Assembly: GCA_021399445.1 (NCBI GenBank)
Contig: JAJTUQ010000005.1
Location: forward strand, 1,550,001-1,614,000
Direction of reading: 5' to 3'
Length of the DNA: 64,000 bases
DNA from: Xylogone sp. PMI_703
Taxonomy: Eukaryota; Ascomycota; Leotiomycetes
Shown: in pieces, positions 1 through 10,052 of the stretch
Layout of the letters: each line of letters begins with the position of its first letter
Position numbering within the stretch: the first letter of the stretch is position 1
Made by a program: the position numbers and the translations under genes
The notes under the pieces: model-generated
What the model saw: the letters and a program-made list of their open reading frames with translations, nothing else
Database searches by the model: none
Told to the model about the DNA's origin: nothing

Positions 1-642
1 GAGCCAAGCATTACGAGCATTTGATTGCTAATACGGTATCTTCTTGAGGGAGAATGGTGGCTAGTTTGCTGCCATTACGGCTTGGCCCTAGTGCGACCCT
101 CGAGCTGACGCTGACGCCACAGCACCTGGACAGTAGACTTGATAGATTCGAGGAAGAGCGATATAAGGCTAGCCGGAATGAAAATGTTGGACCAATCAGA
201 ACTGTAGTATTCATATTAGTGTTGTTGTAAATGATATGAGAGCACCTGCGATCCAACATTCTGGGTCAACGGCTCGTCAAACTAACCAATAGCTCGTCGA
301 TCCTCGGAAGTGCTGTGTGATACATTGCACACCATCGCCGCGAATCTTGTGTCGCGCACGAATAATGGCGCATTGCTCTATGTCGGGATATACTGTGTAA
401 TGCCGCATCCTTCGCATCGAACGCATCGGAGTATTTCACCCCCACTAATTGGTGTCGACCTTCGTCGTACAGAGATAAGCCGCCTCGATGGCTTATCAGG
501 TCCGACCATCAGTGCTGAGAGCTGGTTCACTGTGAAAAGGAAGCATGGGCCTTATTCCGACGCAGGATGCCCACGGGAAAGGGGCAGACAGGGGGATGCA
601 GTGGCAATTCCGAGCTGGCGTAGCTCGGAGTAAAGTATCCAG
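1..642. other. no recognisable gene
   Basis: Only short overlapping open frames on both strands with no recognisable domain. Nothing supports a gene, RNA or complete repeat here. Confidence 0.5.
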
Positions 643-644
643 TA

Positions 645-1181
645 GAGCCACCCCCCAGCAAACTCAGCAAATAGAAAGTATCATAGAATGTTGCAATATT
701 TGGAATCTGCGGATGCCACTTCACTGGGTTCTTACGGATACCCATGCTAGGGCTTACGAATAGGGTTTACGGTAGGCTACTGTTATAGGCAACCATAGGC
801 ACCCTACGGGTGCCTGTATGACCGTAACTATTGACAGTAACGGTTTTACAGTCGTAGCTCTCTATATATAAAGAATCAACTGTAGTTGTAGACTCCTTAA
901 GCAATCAACAATATAGTGGTTCTGTAATTATCCCTGCATTTACACAACTTAGAATAGTATTTTGTAAACTACAGTATTTAAAAATATTATAAGTATTGTC
1001 AATATCAACTTCTTTACTCTTTTAAATATCTGTAATATGACTAGACGTACTCTGGACTCGAAATACTAGTCTACTATTTTATATAGTATAATCTACGAGT
1101 GTCAGTTACGTTAAAGTTCGTAGGCTTATTTTATAGTAATAGTAAAACAAAGTGGTTACTAAGTTTGCTGGGGGGTGGCTC
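645..1181. mobile_element. 537-bp non-autonomous TIR element (MITE-like)
   Basis: Perfect 20-bp terminal inverted repeats, GAGCCACCCCCCAGCAAACT at 645-664 and its reverse complement at 1162-1181. Both ends are flanked by TA (643-644 and 1182-1183), the target duplication expected of Tc1/mariner/pogo elements. The interior has no transposase-length ORF and is AT-rich, with a small palindrome around 797 (AGGCACCC / GGGTGCCT). It is either a MITE or a deleted, RIP-decayed autonomous element. Its TIR is unlike those of the two pogo-type elements elsewhere in the window, so its mobilising transposase is not identified here. Confidence 0.8.
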
Positions 1182-1267
1182 TAGTGGGATTTTGCGGTAA
1201 ATTTCCGGTGGCCCGTTGATGGGGATGGCCTGACCGAGCGGGAAATACGTTAACTAAAGTAACGTTA

Positions 1268-3153
1268 ACGTAATTCCCGGACACTCGGATCACCCGGACA
1301 CTCGGATCACTGCCTCACAAATTCATCAATTCCATCAACACCACCACTTTCAAATCAATATTTTTCAACCAAAACACGTCGCAATGCGAAAAAAGCCGGC
1401 TCCAGAGCAAGAAGGAAGGATTCTACTTGCTATAAATGCACTTAAAAACCAGCGAATCGAATCGGTTCGACATGCAGCACGCGCTTTTGATGTTCCTTAT
1501 ACAACACTTCATGCGCGCATGAGAGGTCGCCCACAATTGGTAACTACTTATACCAAAGCTTATAGGTTGACCCAAATTGAGGAAGAATCATTAAAGCAAT
1601 GGATCTTCTCTATGGGCAAGCGTGGATTACCCCCTAGACCTTCAGACGTACAATCAATGGCTAATATATTGATTGCTGAACGTGGAGAGCTTACCCCTCC
1701 TCGGCCTGTAGGCAAAAACTGGTTTGGGGACTTTGTGAAGCGCCACCCAGAGTTAACTACCAAATATATACGCCGATATAACTATAAACGAGCTAAATGC
1801 GAAGATCCAAAGCTCATTCGAGAGTGGTTCGACAATGTGATTGCTATAAAAGCACAATATGGGATTCTGGATGAGGACACTTATAACTTTGACGAGACTG
1901 GCTTTGCTATGGGTGTTATTGCTTCTACTAAAGTAGTTACCTCTTCTGATTGTTATGGTAAACCTCCACTTCTGGAACCTGGCAATAGAGAGTGGGTAAC
2001 GGCCATTGAATCGATCAGTGCTAGTGGTTGGGCTTTACCACCTATGATCATATTTAAAGGGAAGGTTAAACTCCTTGGATGGTTTGACGACTTGCCAACA
2101 GGTTGGAGAATTGAAGTTAGTGATAATGGGTGGACCAATAATAATATTGGTTTTGAGTGGCTTCAAAAGATATTTGACCCATTTAGCAAAGCTAAACTTA
2201 AAGGTCAATATCGTATGCTTATCCTTGATGGTCATGGTAGCCATGTGACCCCCGAATTTGATCGATATTGTATTCAAAACAATATCATTACTGTCTGTAT
2301 GCCTCCACATTCATCTCATATTCTACAGCCTTTGGATGTGAGCTGTTTTGCGGTTTTGAAGCGTGCATATGGGAGGGAGGTAGAAAAGAAAATACGCAAA
2401 GATATTCAACATATTGAGAAGTTTGATTTTCTGGAAATCTATCCAACCATACGCCAGGAAACCTTCAAATCAAACAATATTAGTCAAGGATTTGCAGCTA
2501 CTGGGTTAGTTCCTTATGACCCTATTCGTGTTATGTCTAAATTGCGAGTTGAAGTTGAAGAGACTTTTACACCTCCTGGGAGCTCTCATGGCAATACCGA
2601 GGCACCTTGGGTTCCAGAGACGCCACAAAACACAATTCAATTGCAAAAACAATATGAGGCTATCCAATCAAAGCTCCGGCAACACAGGAGCCCTTCTACA
2701 CCTACTAGGATTGCGTTTGCTCAGCTTATAAAGGGGTGTCAAATGGCCATGCATAGTGCTATATTTTTGGCCAAAGAAGTGGAAGAATTGAAGGCTGTCA
2801 ACCAATCAATGCAACGAAAATCCAAAAGGTCTAGAAAGCAAATAGCCCATATAGGCTCATTAACAGCACAGGAGGCCCAGGAATTGGTTCAATTGAATAC
2901 AATTGCTCAGGAGGTGGTAGGGGAGGCAAATCCAGAGAATGCGACCCAAACTTTGTCAGCACCACAGCGACGGCCACCCAAGTGCTCAGGGTGTGGAATT
3001 GTAGGGCATAGAATTACTAAATGTCCTAGTTTAGCTAATAATTAGAGATATTACAATATAATTGTTTTGTGGTTGAGTATTTGGTATTGAATATTCGAAT
3101 GATGGGGGGACTGATCCGAGTGTCCGGGTGATCCGAGTGTCCGGGAATTACGT
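1268..3153 (+). mobile_element. intact pogo-like DNA transposon
   Basis: A 1886-bp element with perfect 42-bp terminal inverted repeats (1268-1309 and 3112-3153) and TA target duplications at 1266-1267 and 3154-3155. Each TIR contains a 17-bp motif, CCGGACACTCGGATCAC, in two tandem copies at the left end; the right end mirrors it except for the last base. The single ORF at 1384-3045 is uninterrupted. The lack of stop codons, unlike the related element at 44650-46481, suggests a recent or still active copy. Confidence 0.93.
1384..3045 (+). CDS. pogo/CENP-B-type DDE transposase
   Basis: A 553-aa transposase that cuts and reinserts the surrounding element. The N-terminus (about 10-60) is a psq-type helix-turn-helix. 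A CENP-B-type DNA-binding domain follows at about 60-130. The DDE_1 catalytic core has D170 in the YNFDETGF motif, D282 in LILDGHGSH, and D318 in the SHILQPLDVS motif. After a coiled-coil-rich linker the protein ends with a CCHC zinc knuckle (CSGCGIVGHRITKC, CX2CX4HX4C) near residue 535, a tail seen in some fungal pogo/Fot1 proteins. The ATG at 1384 lies 75 bp inside the left TIR and gives full family length. No frameshift or stop is visible. Intact catalytic residues and identical TIRs suggest potential activity, which is inference. Confidence 0.93.
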   Translation: MRKKPAPEQEGRILLAINALKNQRIESVRHAARAFDVPYTTLHARMRGRPQLVTTYTKAYRLTQIEEESLKQWIFSMGKRGLPPRPSDVQSMANILIAERGELTPPRPVGKNWFGDFVKRHPELTTKYIRRYNYKRAKCEDPKLIREWFDNVIAIKAQYGILDEDTYNFDETGFAMGVIASTKVVTSSDCYGKPPLLEPGNREWVTAIESISASGWALPPMIIFKGKVKLLGWFDDLPTGWRIEVSDNGWTNNNIGFEWLQKIFDPFSKAKLKGQYRMLILDGHGSHVTPEFDRYCIQNNIITVCMPPHSSHILQPLDVSCFAVLKRAYGREVEKKIRKDIQHIEKFDFLEIYPTIRQETFKSNNISQGFAATGLVPYDPIRVMSKLRVEVEETFTPPGSSHGNTEAPWVPETPQNTIQLQKQYEAIQSKLRQHRSPSTPTRIAFAQLIKGCQMAMHSAIFLAKEVEELKAVNQSMQRKSKRSRKQIAHIGSLTAQEAQELVQLNTIAQEVVGEANPENATQTLSAPQRRPPKCSGCGIVGHRITKCPSLANN

Positions 3154-3155
3154 TA

Positions 3156-3556
3156 GGTGTCAGAAATTGCTTACGTAATTGGGATAAGGAGCTTACCCAC
3201 GTGATATAAGGGTTTCATATTCACCCCTATATTTATGGGATTACCCCACTGTAGAGAGTATCACCCGTATTAGCAATTGATTAAGTCTCTTTCCCATATA
3301 ATTTGTGTGTGTGCTTGCCTACCACTAGCGCCATAACCTCTGACGGCAGGACAAGCAGTTCCACGGTCATGTAATTCACCTGAGGTTGCTGGCTCTCACA
3401 CAAAGTAGCTGACGCGGTTCCCTGACCAACACACTGTTGGACTGTTGGATCCTTTCTCAAAAGAGCACAGGAATCAATGTGTAGACTCACTCCAGGGTGA
3501 CCATGCGCCCAAGTGCCCGCGCAAAAGCTTGGTGAGGGCCAACGAGATGGGCACAT
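3156..3556. repeat. diverged dispersed repeat, second copy near 47.4 kb
   Basis: About 3208-3350 aligns by eye, with gaps, to about 47375-47530. Shared blocks include a TTCACCC..TATAT segment, a GG.ATTACC segment and CTAGCGCCAT followed by CTCTGAC. No TIR, LTR or convincing ORF was found in either copy, so the class is unknown. Both copies lie next to pogo/Fot1-type elements. Confidence 0.4.
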
Positions 3557-3687
3557 CTACTTCGTACAGGCCCGAATAAACCGCATTCGAAGTCTGTGCT
3601 CATCCGTGTAATAGTATGGATAATTGCCTCTTCAGGCAATAGTGCACAGACTTCGAATGGGGGTTTATTCGGGCCTGTACGAAGTAG
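3557..3687. repeat. long hairpin: 43-bp inverted repeat upstream of the RTA1 gene
   Basis: Arms 3557-3599 and 3644-3687 are reverse complements apart from one small indel/mismatch near the middle. The 44-nt spacer contains a second hairpin (ATTGCCT, loop CTTC, AGGCAAT). The structure lies about 310 bp upstream of the RTA1-family start codon, in its promoter or 5' leader. Confidence 0.85.
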
Positions 3688-3995
3688 CTACACGCATACG
3701 TCCTCTCGTCTGTTGGTTGTTGCTGTTGGTTTGAAAATATCACCATCCTGCACACCTTCTTCTTCCCGTGTCTTCTTCTCTTTCCTCTTCTTCCATTCCT
3801 CTCCAAAAAGCTTAGTCTTCCTTTCTGAATCAAATCCTATATACATGGTCGTCGTGGACCTTTTTCATCACTCTTCCTCCTCCGCTCTGCGTGCGGTTCC
3901 AGCTTGAATCAATCGGACTTTCCATCTGCATCTTGGAATTCTCACCAGCAGCAAGCAAGCAAGCAAAGCAAGCAGCCGAGCCAAAACAAAAAGAA

Positions 3996-5100
3996 ATGGC
4001 CACCTCCATTGCGCCTGACGGCACTATCTTGGTCGTCGCCCTCAATGGCTCCACCATACCTCTTGACAACTGCACCCTGAAGACCTGCTCGCTCGTCTAC
4101 GGTGAGGTCCAGTACCAGCCCTCGCTCGCTGCCAACTTGACGTATCTCACTGTCTTCGCTGTCCTCCTCTTCGTGCAGGCTGTGCTGGGATGCGTCTACC
4201 GCTCGTGGGGCTTCCTCGTCGGTATGAGCTTAGGCCTCCTCCTCGAGATCGTTGGTTATGTCGGACGAGTAGGCCTGCACAATGACCCGTTCAGCTTCAA
4301 CGACTTCGTCATGTAAGCACTGCAGTCTATTCTTCTTTTTCGAATTGCCTAAGCTAACTTGAACAATCACAGCCAGCTGGTGTGTCTGACCATCGCACCT
4401 GCTTTCCCCTCTGCCTCCATTTACCTATGTCTGTCCCGGTTGATTGTTATTCATGGCACCCACTTTGCCCGCTTCAAGCCCAAGACATACACCTACACCT
4501 TTGTTACGTGTGATATCATTAGCTTAATTCTCCAGGCAGCTGGTGGTGGTATTGCAGCTTCTGCGAATGTCCAGAGTGATAAGGACACCGGCGTCAACAT
4601 CATGATTGCCGGTCTAGTCTTCCAAGTCGTCAGTCTCTTGTTGTTCATGGCGTTGAGTCTGGACTTCGTGCGCTTTGTTCGTGGGGCTAATGGTAATGGC
4701 ACAAATCCCAAATTCATAAGTCTTAGGGAAAGACTTACATTCAGACTCTTTCCTTATGGTATGTTTGATTACCCTAATCTTCAGTACTGCGGGTTGTAAA
4801 GCTAACGGATTGTCTTCTCTAGCCCTTGCATTCGCAACCATCACAATCTTCATTCGTTGCGTATTCCGTGTCGCTGAACTCCAGGGCGGCTTTAGAGGCA
4901 AAATCGCTAATGATCAGACTGTTTTCCTCGTTTTCGAGGGACCCATGATTATGGCTGCCGTTTTTGCCTTGACAGTGTGTCATCCGGGCCTATGCTTCGA
5001 CGGTGCCTGGAAAGCGTCAAAGTGGAACGCCAATAAAGACACTCAGGGGACTAGCACCCCGGATGTCGAATATGAGCGCGTGAAGCTTATGAACAGGTAG
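3996..5100 (+). CDS. RTA1-family seven-transmembrane protein
   Basis: Three exons, 3996-4312, 4373-4758 and 4823-5100, give 326 aa. Donors are GTAAGC and GTATGT; acceptors are ACAG and CTAG. The RTA1/RTM1 family are fungal plasma-membrane proteins linked to resistance to lipid-like toxicants and possibly lipid flipping. The protein has a short polar N-terminus, seven predicted hydrophobic helices, and the late family signature [16 protein letters not shown] that precedes helix six. The charged tail ends near residue 326. The ATG at 3996 is chosen because upstream codons are low complexity and the family starts close to the first helix. A long hairpin sits in the promoter. The gene is isolated between transposon DNA and an AT-rich tract. 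Family assignment is firm; the substrate is unknown. Confidence 0.92.
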
Positions 5101-7019
5101 AAGAACTCTGCCAGACCAACATCTGGATAGAGAGCGACTAGGTAGCTGGGGTGAGCCAGTGAGCGAGCGTGAGTGAGTGGTTGAATTTACGGTCGGTTCA
5201 TTTTTGTGTTTACTTTGAGCGATCCGTTTTTTGTTCCTGTTTTTTAAGCAATTTTCGTATATATTAGATTGTTAAGGTGATTTCCATAGGTTCTGGAGTC
5301 TATATATTCTCAGCTGGAGGCGACAAACATAAACTAAGTAGATAGTGAAAAGTAAATAGTTAAATAAAAAAGGCCAGTTTCCTGTTTTATCTTTGATGTA
5401 GCATCTTAATATATGCAAGTATTGTCGGAAACATGATAGTGCGTGTGAGAGCATAATATTTGGCTAACTTATAACTTCAACATGCTTGCTATCACAATCA
5501 CACCACATACAAACTATATCCAAACTTCCAAACCACAACATCCGTAAAATCTCACGTTGTCACAATTAACTCACAAAACAAGCATATCACCGCCACGATA
5601 ACCTTAACCTCGCAAAACCCACCCAACTAGGTAAATCAGAAACTCTGGATTAACCCGCCTCACCTCCAGACCCATCATAATCCGGAGCTCCTTCCACGAG
5701 ATACACTCCACCTTCACTGACCGCTATTGAATCTAACCACCGCTACAAACTATGGATCTCTAATCTCCACTCCCAAATCATACGGAGCTCGGGTAAGCCT
5801 AGCACCAAGTTTTTACGAAAGAATTTCCACCAACTGAAGTAGGACCGCCATATAGCTGACTGGGGCATGTCTAGATGTAGTAAATTTATGCGAGTATGGG
5901 TCATTAACATCTCTACATCCCCTCGAAATGGACCAGTATCAGTATACAATGTCCCTAGCTCAACCACTCCACAAAGTTCCCTTTTTATTTCCTTTACGTG
6001 ACGTTCTGCTTTTTTTGTCATAGTTACGATAATAATGATACGCCGTTTTGTACGCACTTGATTGACGTATTCGTTCAAAAGGAGAGTAATCTATTTCTCT
6101 TCTCTGGCATGAAAGAAGGATAAAAACGTATAAAGAAATTTTCATGCTCTATAGTTGTAACATACAGATCTACAAGGGTTAGAAGGACTTAGAGGTCCTG
6201 TTGCAGGGTTAGTTTAGACAGATGTATTAACTTTATTTTTTTTTATATAAAACGGAGAGCATAAATATTGACTAAATCTCGGTCTTATATAAAGTCTTGT
6301 ATTATATTCTGTCATTAAAGACTAAGGTTCTTAGTAATGTACAGTATTAACGTTAAATTTGTATTATTAATAACTAAAACACTTTCTTATCATAATGTAT
6401 ACTATAACAAAAAGATAAAGTTCAGAGTTCAAGATATCTAAACTTTTTGTTGTAAAATGTTTTATTAACATTAAGTATAAAGTAGCTAAGATGATTTCTA
6501 AAAAACATCTATAATTAGACTTTATATTTTTAATGCTTTCCTTAAAAAGAAGTCTGTACATATTACTGTTAGTTTAATTAATAAAGAATTAATAATGGTT
6601 ATTTTACTCGTTGAAAATAAGCTCTATTAAATTAATTTATTACTTAGAGTTGAAAAGTTTACGAAATATAAAAGTTAAATACGAAAAAGAAACATAAATA
6701 ATATTTAAATTAAGATATATTAAAATTATTTATGTACAGAAAAACTTTAAACATCAGTATCTTATTTTGTAGGATAACTTCATTCACTTTTTTACTATTT
6801 CTACAGAGTCTCTTAAACATGAGATAGTTTTATTTTCCTAACATTACTACTTTATTATCTTCTAAATCAACAAAATTTCGTCGAGTGGTCTAGACTGGAT
6901 TCTACTCTTAACTCGTCCTCATGAATATCTCCGTTGATGGAGAGATTAACAATGAGGTAACATGGTCCAACTCATACCCTCTATATAACATTTCTGATTT
7001 ATTCTTTTGGTCTATGTAA
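5101..7019. other. AT-rich, gene-poor tract
   Basis: About 1.9 kb, strongly AT-rich from about 6170 to 6880, with no recognisable coding region or terminal repeat. The composition fits RIP-degraded repeat DNA, though no parent element could be matched by eye. Confidence 0.6.
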
Positions 7020-7196
7020 ATGCATACTGTTGACCAGATTCTCACAATTACATCGGGTACAGGCCATGCCACCATCGCCGGCAAAGATCAAGGTGTTCAA
7101 GCTGGAGACTTAGTCATCGTACCTGCTGGCACACAACATCAGTTCATAAACACCGGAAACACATCATTGCTCCTTTTTAATTTGTTTAGGGGACAT
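7020..7196 (+). pseudogene. cupin-domain gene relic
   Basis: About 57 codons resemble one cupin_2 barrel half: a TSGTGHATIAG strand pair, then QAGDLVIVPAGTQHQFINTG with the G-D-x-x-x-x-P-x-G-x-x-H motif. The metal-binding H and the barrel glycines are present. Flanking sequence on both sides is non-homologous: AT-rich DNA to the left and transposase scraps starting at about 7199 to the right. There is no complete gene, so this is a surviving exon of a disrupted one. Confidence 0.7.
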
Positions 7197-7198
7197 AA

Positions 7199-7400
7199 CT
7201 CGACGATCATGATGACCTGTAAGCCATTGAATAATTATAAGGACTGTTGAATCAGAAAGAGAACGTGGACGGCTTGTAGACTTCTGAACGCGATCCCCCT
7301 TTTTAAGCCATCCTCTAGCTGTAGATTCAGGGATAGCTAATGGATTAACTGCTTGGCGTTTAGAATAGCCATCTTCTACTTTAGTTTTAATCTGACACGA
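7199..7400 (-). pseudogene. transposase helix-turn-helix fragment
   Basis: The minus strand reads a helix-turn-helix-like stretch (EDGYSKRQAVNPLAIPESTA followed by RGWLKKGDR), as in the psq/HTH N-termini of fungal transposases. No catalytic domain follows. It abuts the cupin relic, which it may have interrupted. Confidence 0.45.
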
Positions 7401-7595
7401 GTAGGAGTATCCCAAGCCATTAAAATAGTAGTACAGTAAAAACTCTCCGTAACGATATGCGATATAACGATAACCTCGGTATCGCGATATTTTTTCCTGT
7501 ACCGATTCGATTTCCATACAAACTTCAATATTCAACGATATCGCCACCAATTGCTCAAATATCGTTATATCGTAGTTTCTGTGGCTTCAATTGCC

Positions 7596-7667
7596 ATGCC
7601 CCGCAAGCAAATTTCTCTTGATCAACGCCGTGCTCTTCGAAAATGGGTTCATTCAATGAGGGGTTGA
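7596..7667 (+). pseudogene. short transposase-like N-terminal remnant
   Basis: Twenty-three codons after an ATG (MPRKQISLDQRRALRKWVHS...) resemble the start of a fungal DNA-transposase reading frame and then stop. No continuation was found in any frame. Orientation is opposite to the neighbouring HTH fragment, so the two may come from different elements. Confidence 0.3.
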
Positions 7668-7670
7668 AGC

Positions 7671-8576
7671 CACATGAGATTTGCGAACGCAGGAAGAGTA
7701 AGAGGTTGGACAGGGCGTGGGTTTGGGATATTTGAGTTGATGGACGTGAGGGTGGAGAGTGGGTTTCATCTCAAGAAACCGCGGCTCGCGGGTAACCACA
7801 CTGAAAAGTCGCCTCCGCTAACATCAGCTAGGTCTGCGCACGAAGTCGAGCGAAGTCGAACGAAGTCGAGAAGCGTCTTGACACTCTCATGCAGAAAATA
7901 TAAGAGCTACAAAAACCATACATGCGCGGTGGCCTTGCGGTTGATATTTTGTTATATAATTTATGGGTAGTTGCATAAATTATGGAATGATGAAGAATGA
8001 TCTGGAATGTGGTGGGATGCGCGTTTCAAACAAACAGCGCGGCGCGTCTCGATGAAATGCGTGGAAGGATCTGCGTTACTGTACTGTATCACCAAACGCC
8101 CACATAAATGCAGGAATGAGAAACGGAGAAGCACTAGTACTTCATTATTACGTGTACTTTTGTTGAGATCACCATCGTATGAAATAATAATAGCCAATGT
8201 TCCGAAACTACGGTACTCGTAGAGGAAGTAAGGACCGTACTATGAAGTATAACTCACAACAACATACAGGGACATATTCTAAACTGGTGTAATAAACTCA
8301 CACTCTGCAATTATAGTTGAGTTCAACTTGAGGAATTAATAATCGTCCTATTCAAAAAGGAAGGATGTGCGAGTATGTCCTACATTTTCTAGCGCAAGCT
8401 AGGTTTGCGATTACACTCGTGAAGCCTATATCAATAAGCAAATAATCACGATGGCAGAATGATCCTGACTATGCGGGAAATGAGAATAATATAAATAACT
8501 ACAGAAGAAAGTAATGGAAGGGACTTTGTGCAATATGCTATTCGGATCCTAGAATTCATTGCACGCATAGCCGATC
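7671..8576. other. intergenic, no gene seen
   Basis: Apart from the 10-mer tandem repeat at 7841-7870, I see no gene, terminal repeat or RNA. The right part is the 3' flank of the lipase gene. Confidence 0.5.
7841..7870. repeat. three tandem copies of a 10-mer
   Basis: CGAAGTCGAG, CGAAGTCGAA, CGAAGTCGAG in direct succession: a minisatellite-like run with one base difference. Confidence 0.9.
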
Positions 8577-10052
8577 TTATAAAGCAAGCGGAACTTCATA
8601 AGAATATTCATCGCTGCCAGCCCATTGAACAAAAGAATTTCCCACAGCTTGATATCTTTCAATAGGCAAAAAGCTTTCCAGATCATATCTCTTTCCACAT
8701 GCCTGCTCTTGCACAGGCTTTCCTGAAAACCGATCCTCTATCCATGACATCCAAAGTGATCGACTAGCGTCCAAAGTAGGAACGTGTCCTGTTCCATTCG
8801 AGACGACATATTCAATTTGATTCTTTGGATATAGGACACATGTAGCATTCATCGTTGCTGATGTGACAGCATACGAGACAAAAACGTCTTCGGTTCCTTG
8901 GATAATAAGCAGCGGCCCCTTGATTTTCCTACTACCAACATTGACCAATGCAGCATAAGCTTTAGCCTCCCAAGACTGGTCGAAGCCCTCAATTTGGATT
9001 GTATTCTCGGATGTGAAAAAAGCCATACCTGTAGCAAGACCTCCTTGGATTTGCTGAAAAACATTTGCTCTCCCGAGTCCAAACGGAGTCAACCAATCCG
9101 AGAGCTGAAAATTAGGAAAGACAGATGAAAGCCCAAATCCGACAAAAGGCGCAACAAATGCAAGAGTTCCAGTGAATGCACTTGTAACCGGGCTGACGGC
9201 TACCGTACCAAGGTATCCCTTTGCAAGTTCAGGTCTCTCTGCAAGTAGTTCCGCAGTTCCCCAAGCAACTCCCCCGCCCTGAGAATGTCCCATAACCACA
9301 AATTCATTGCTCAGTCGTCCTGAGAATGCTGATTTCGCGGCCTGGAATGCAAATATTCCATCATTAGCAGTGATGTGGCCGGCTATATACTGATGTGGAG
9401 TCAATTTTCCATCAAAATTATGGGAGACGCCTAGACCAATATAATCTGGAGCTACGACAGCGTATCCTGCCAGAGCGAGTGCAAATGGGGCGCTATCTCC
9501 TGCGAACAAAGTGCGGTGTTTACTGGGTGCCGCGGGACCAAAGAACCCAGATGTCATATGGTTCCATATCACCACGGGAGCGCTCGAGGAGTTTGAGTGT
9601 GGGAAGCGACGGGGTGTAAACGGCCAAAGAATGAATGCTGATGTCGGAAGCGAGGAACCATTAAGATTCTGGGACACATATAGAATCCGGGATAATCCCA
9701 GATTGGGAGAAAGACTATATGTTGAAATATTGGTGAAATCTTCGGATTTGAGAAGATCACCGGGCTGTAAGGAAGATGTATCGTTGATCGTAGGAGGATT
9801 GTAGAATATATCTTCAGTTGTAGGTCCGCCAGCATATTGTGACCGCTCCCAGTTTATAATGTTATTGATGCTTTCTACTTCAGCGGCAGTGAAATTAGCC
9901 TCTAGAATTTGCTGCTGAGAAAGTGAAAAGGTAGAGTTGAAGTTGGTTGATTGAGAAACAGCTGAAGCGTCCACTCCATGTGGACTAGTAACAGTAGTCC
10001 ATAATACAGCATAACTCCAGCCGAAAGCCCCAAGAGATGCGGAAAACTTCAT
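8577..10052 (-). CDS. secreted LIP-type triacylglycerol lipase / alpha-beta hydrolase
   Basis: A single-exon 491-aa protein of the fungal secretory lipase (LIP) family, which hydrolyses ester bonds of extracellular lipids. A hydrophobic N-terminus (about 5-28) looks like a signal peptide. The nucleophile elbow GHSQGGG puts the serine at S257. The acid is probably D389 in QGTEDVF and the histidine H423 in GTGHVP, the order expected of the family. Several N-x-S/T sequons fit a secreted glycoprotein. The oxyanion region is the NHMTSGFFGPAAPS stretch near 164-177. Length is typical. The gene is an island between decayed transposon DNA and shows no mutation damage. The physiological substrate cannot be read from sequence. 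Confidence 0.9.
   Translation of the reverse strand: MKFSASLGAFGWSYAVLWTTVTSPHGVDASAVSQSTNFNSTFSLSQQQILEANFTAAEVESINNIINWERSQYAGGPTTEDIFYNPPTINDTSSLQPGDLLKSEDFTNISTYSLSPNLGLSRILYVSQNLNGSSLPTSAFILWPFTPRRFPHSNSSSAPVVIWNHMTSGFFGPAAPSKHRTLFAGDSAPFALALAGYAVVAPDYIGLGVSHNFDGKLTPHQYIAGHITANDGIFAFQAAKSAFSGRLSNEFVVMGHSQGGGVAWGTAELLAERPELAKGYLGTVAVSPVTSAFTGTLAFVAPFVGFGLSSVFPNFQLSDWLTPFGLGRANVFQQIQGGLATGMAFFTSENTIQIEGFDQSWEAKAYAALVNVGSRKIKGPLLIIQGTEDVFVSYAVTSATMNATCVLYPKNQIEYVVSNGTGHVPTLDASRSLWMSWIEDRFSGKPVQEQACGKRYDLESFLPIERYQAVGNSFVQWAGSDEYSYEVPLAL

Noticed and set aside
11..763. Several overlapping 60-107-codon open frames at the left edge
   Set aside because: No domains, mutually overlapping on both strands, no splice or start context; treated as chance ORFs.
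3281..3556. 91-codon minus-strand ORF
   Set aside because: Lies inside the diverged dispersed repeat, and the related copy near 47.5 kb has no corresponding conserved frame.
7674..8222. Short ORFs between the transposase scraps and the lipase gene
   Set aside because: No recognisable domain or codon pattern; opposite-strand overlaps.
9395..9804. Plus-strand ORFs within the lipase gene
   Set aside because: Shadows of the minus-strand lipase frame, which has an intact catalytic triad.
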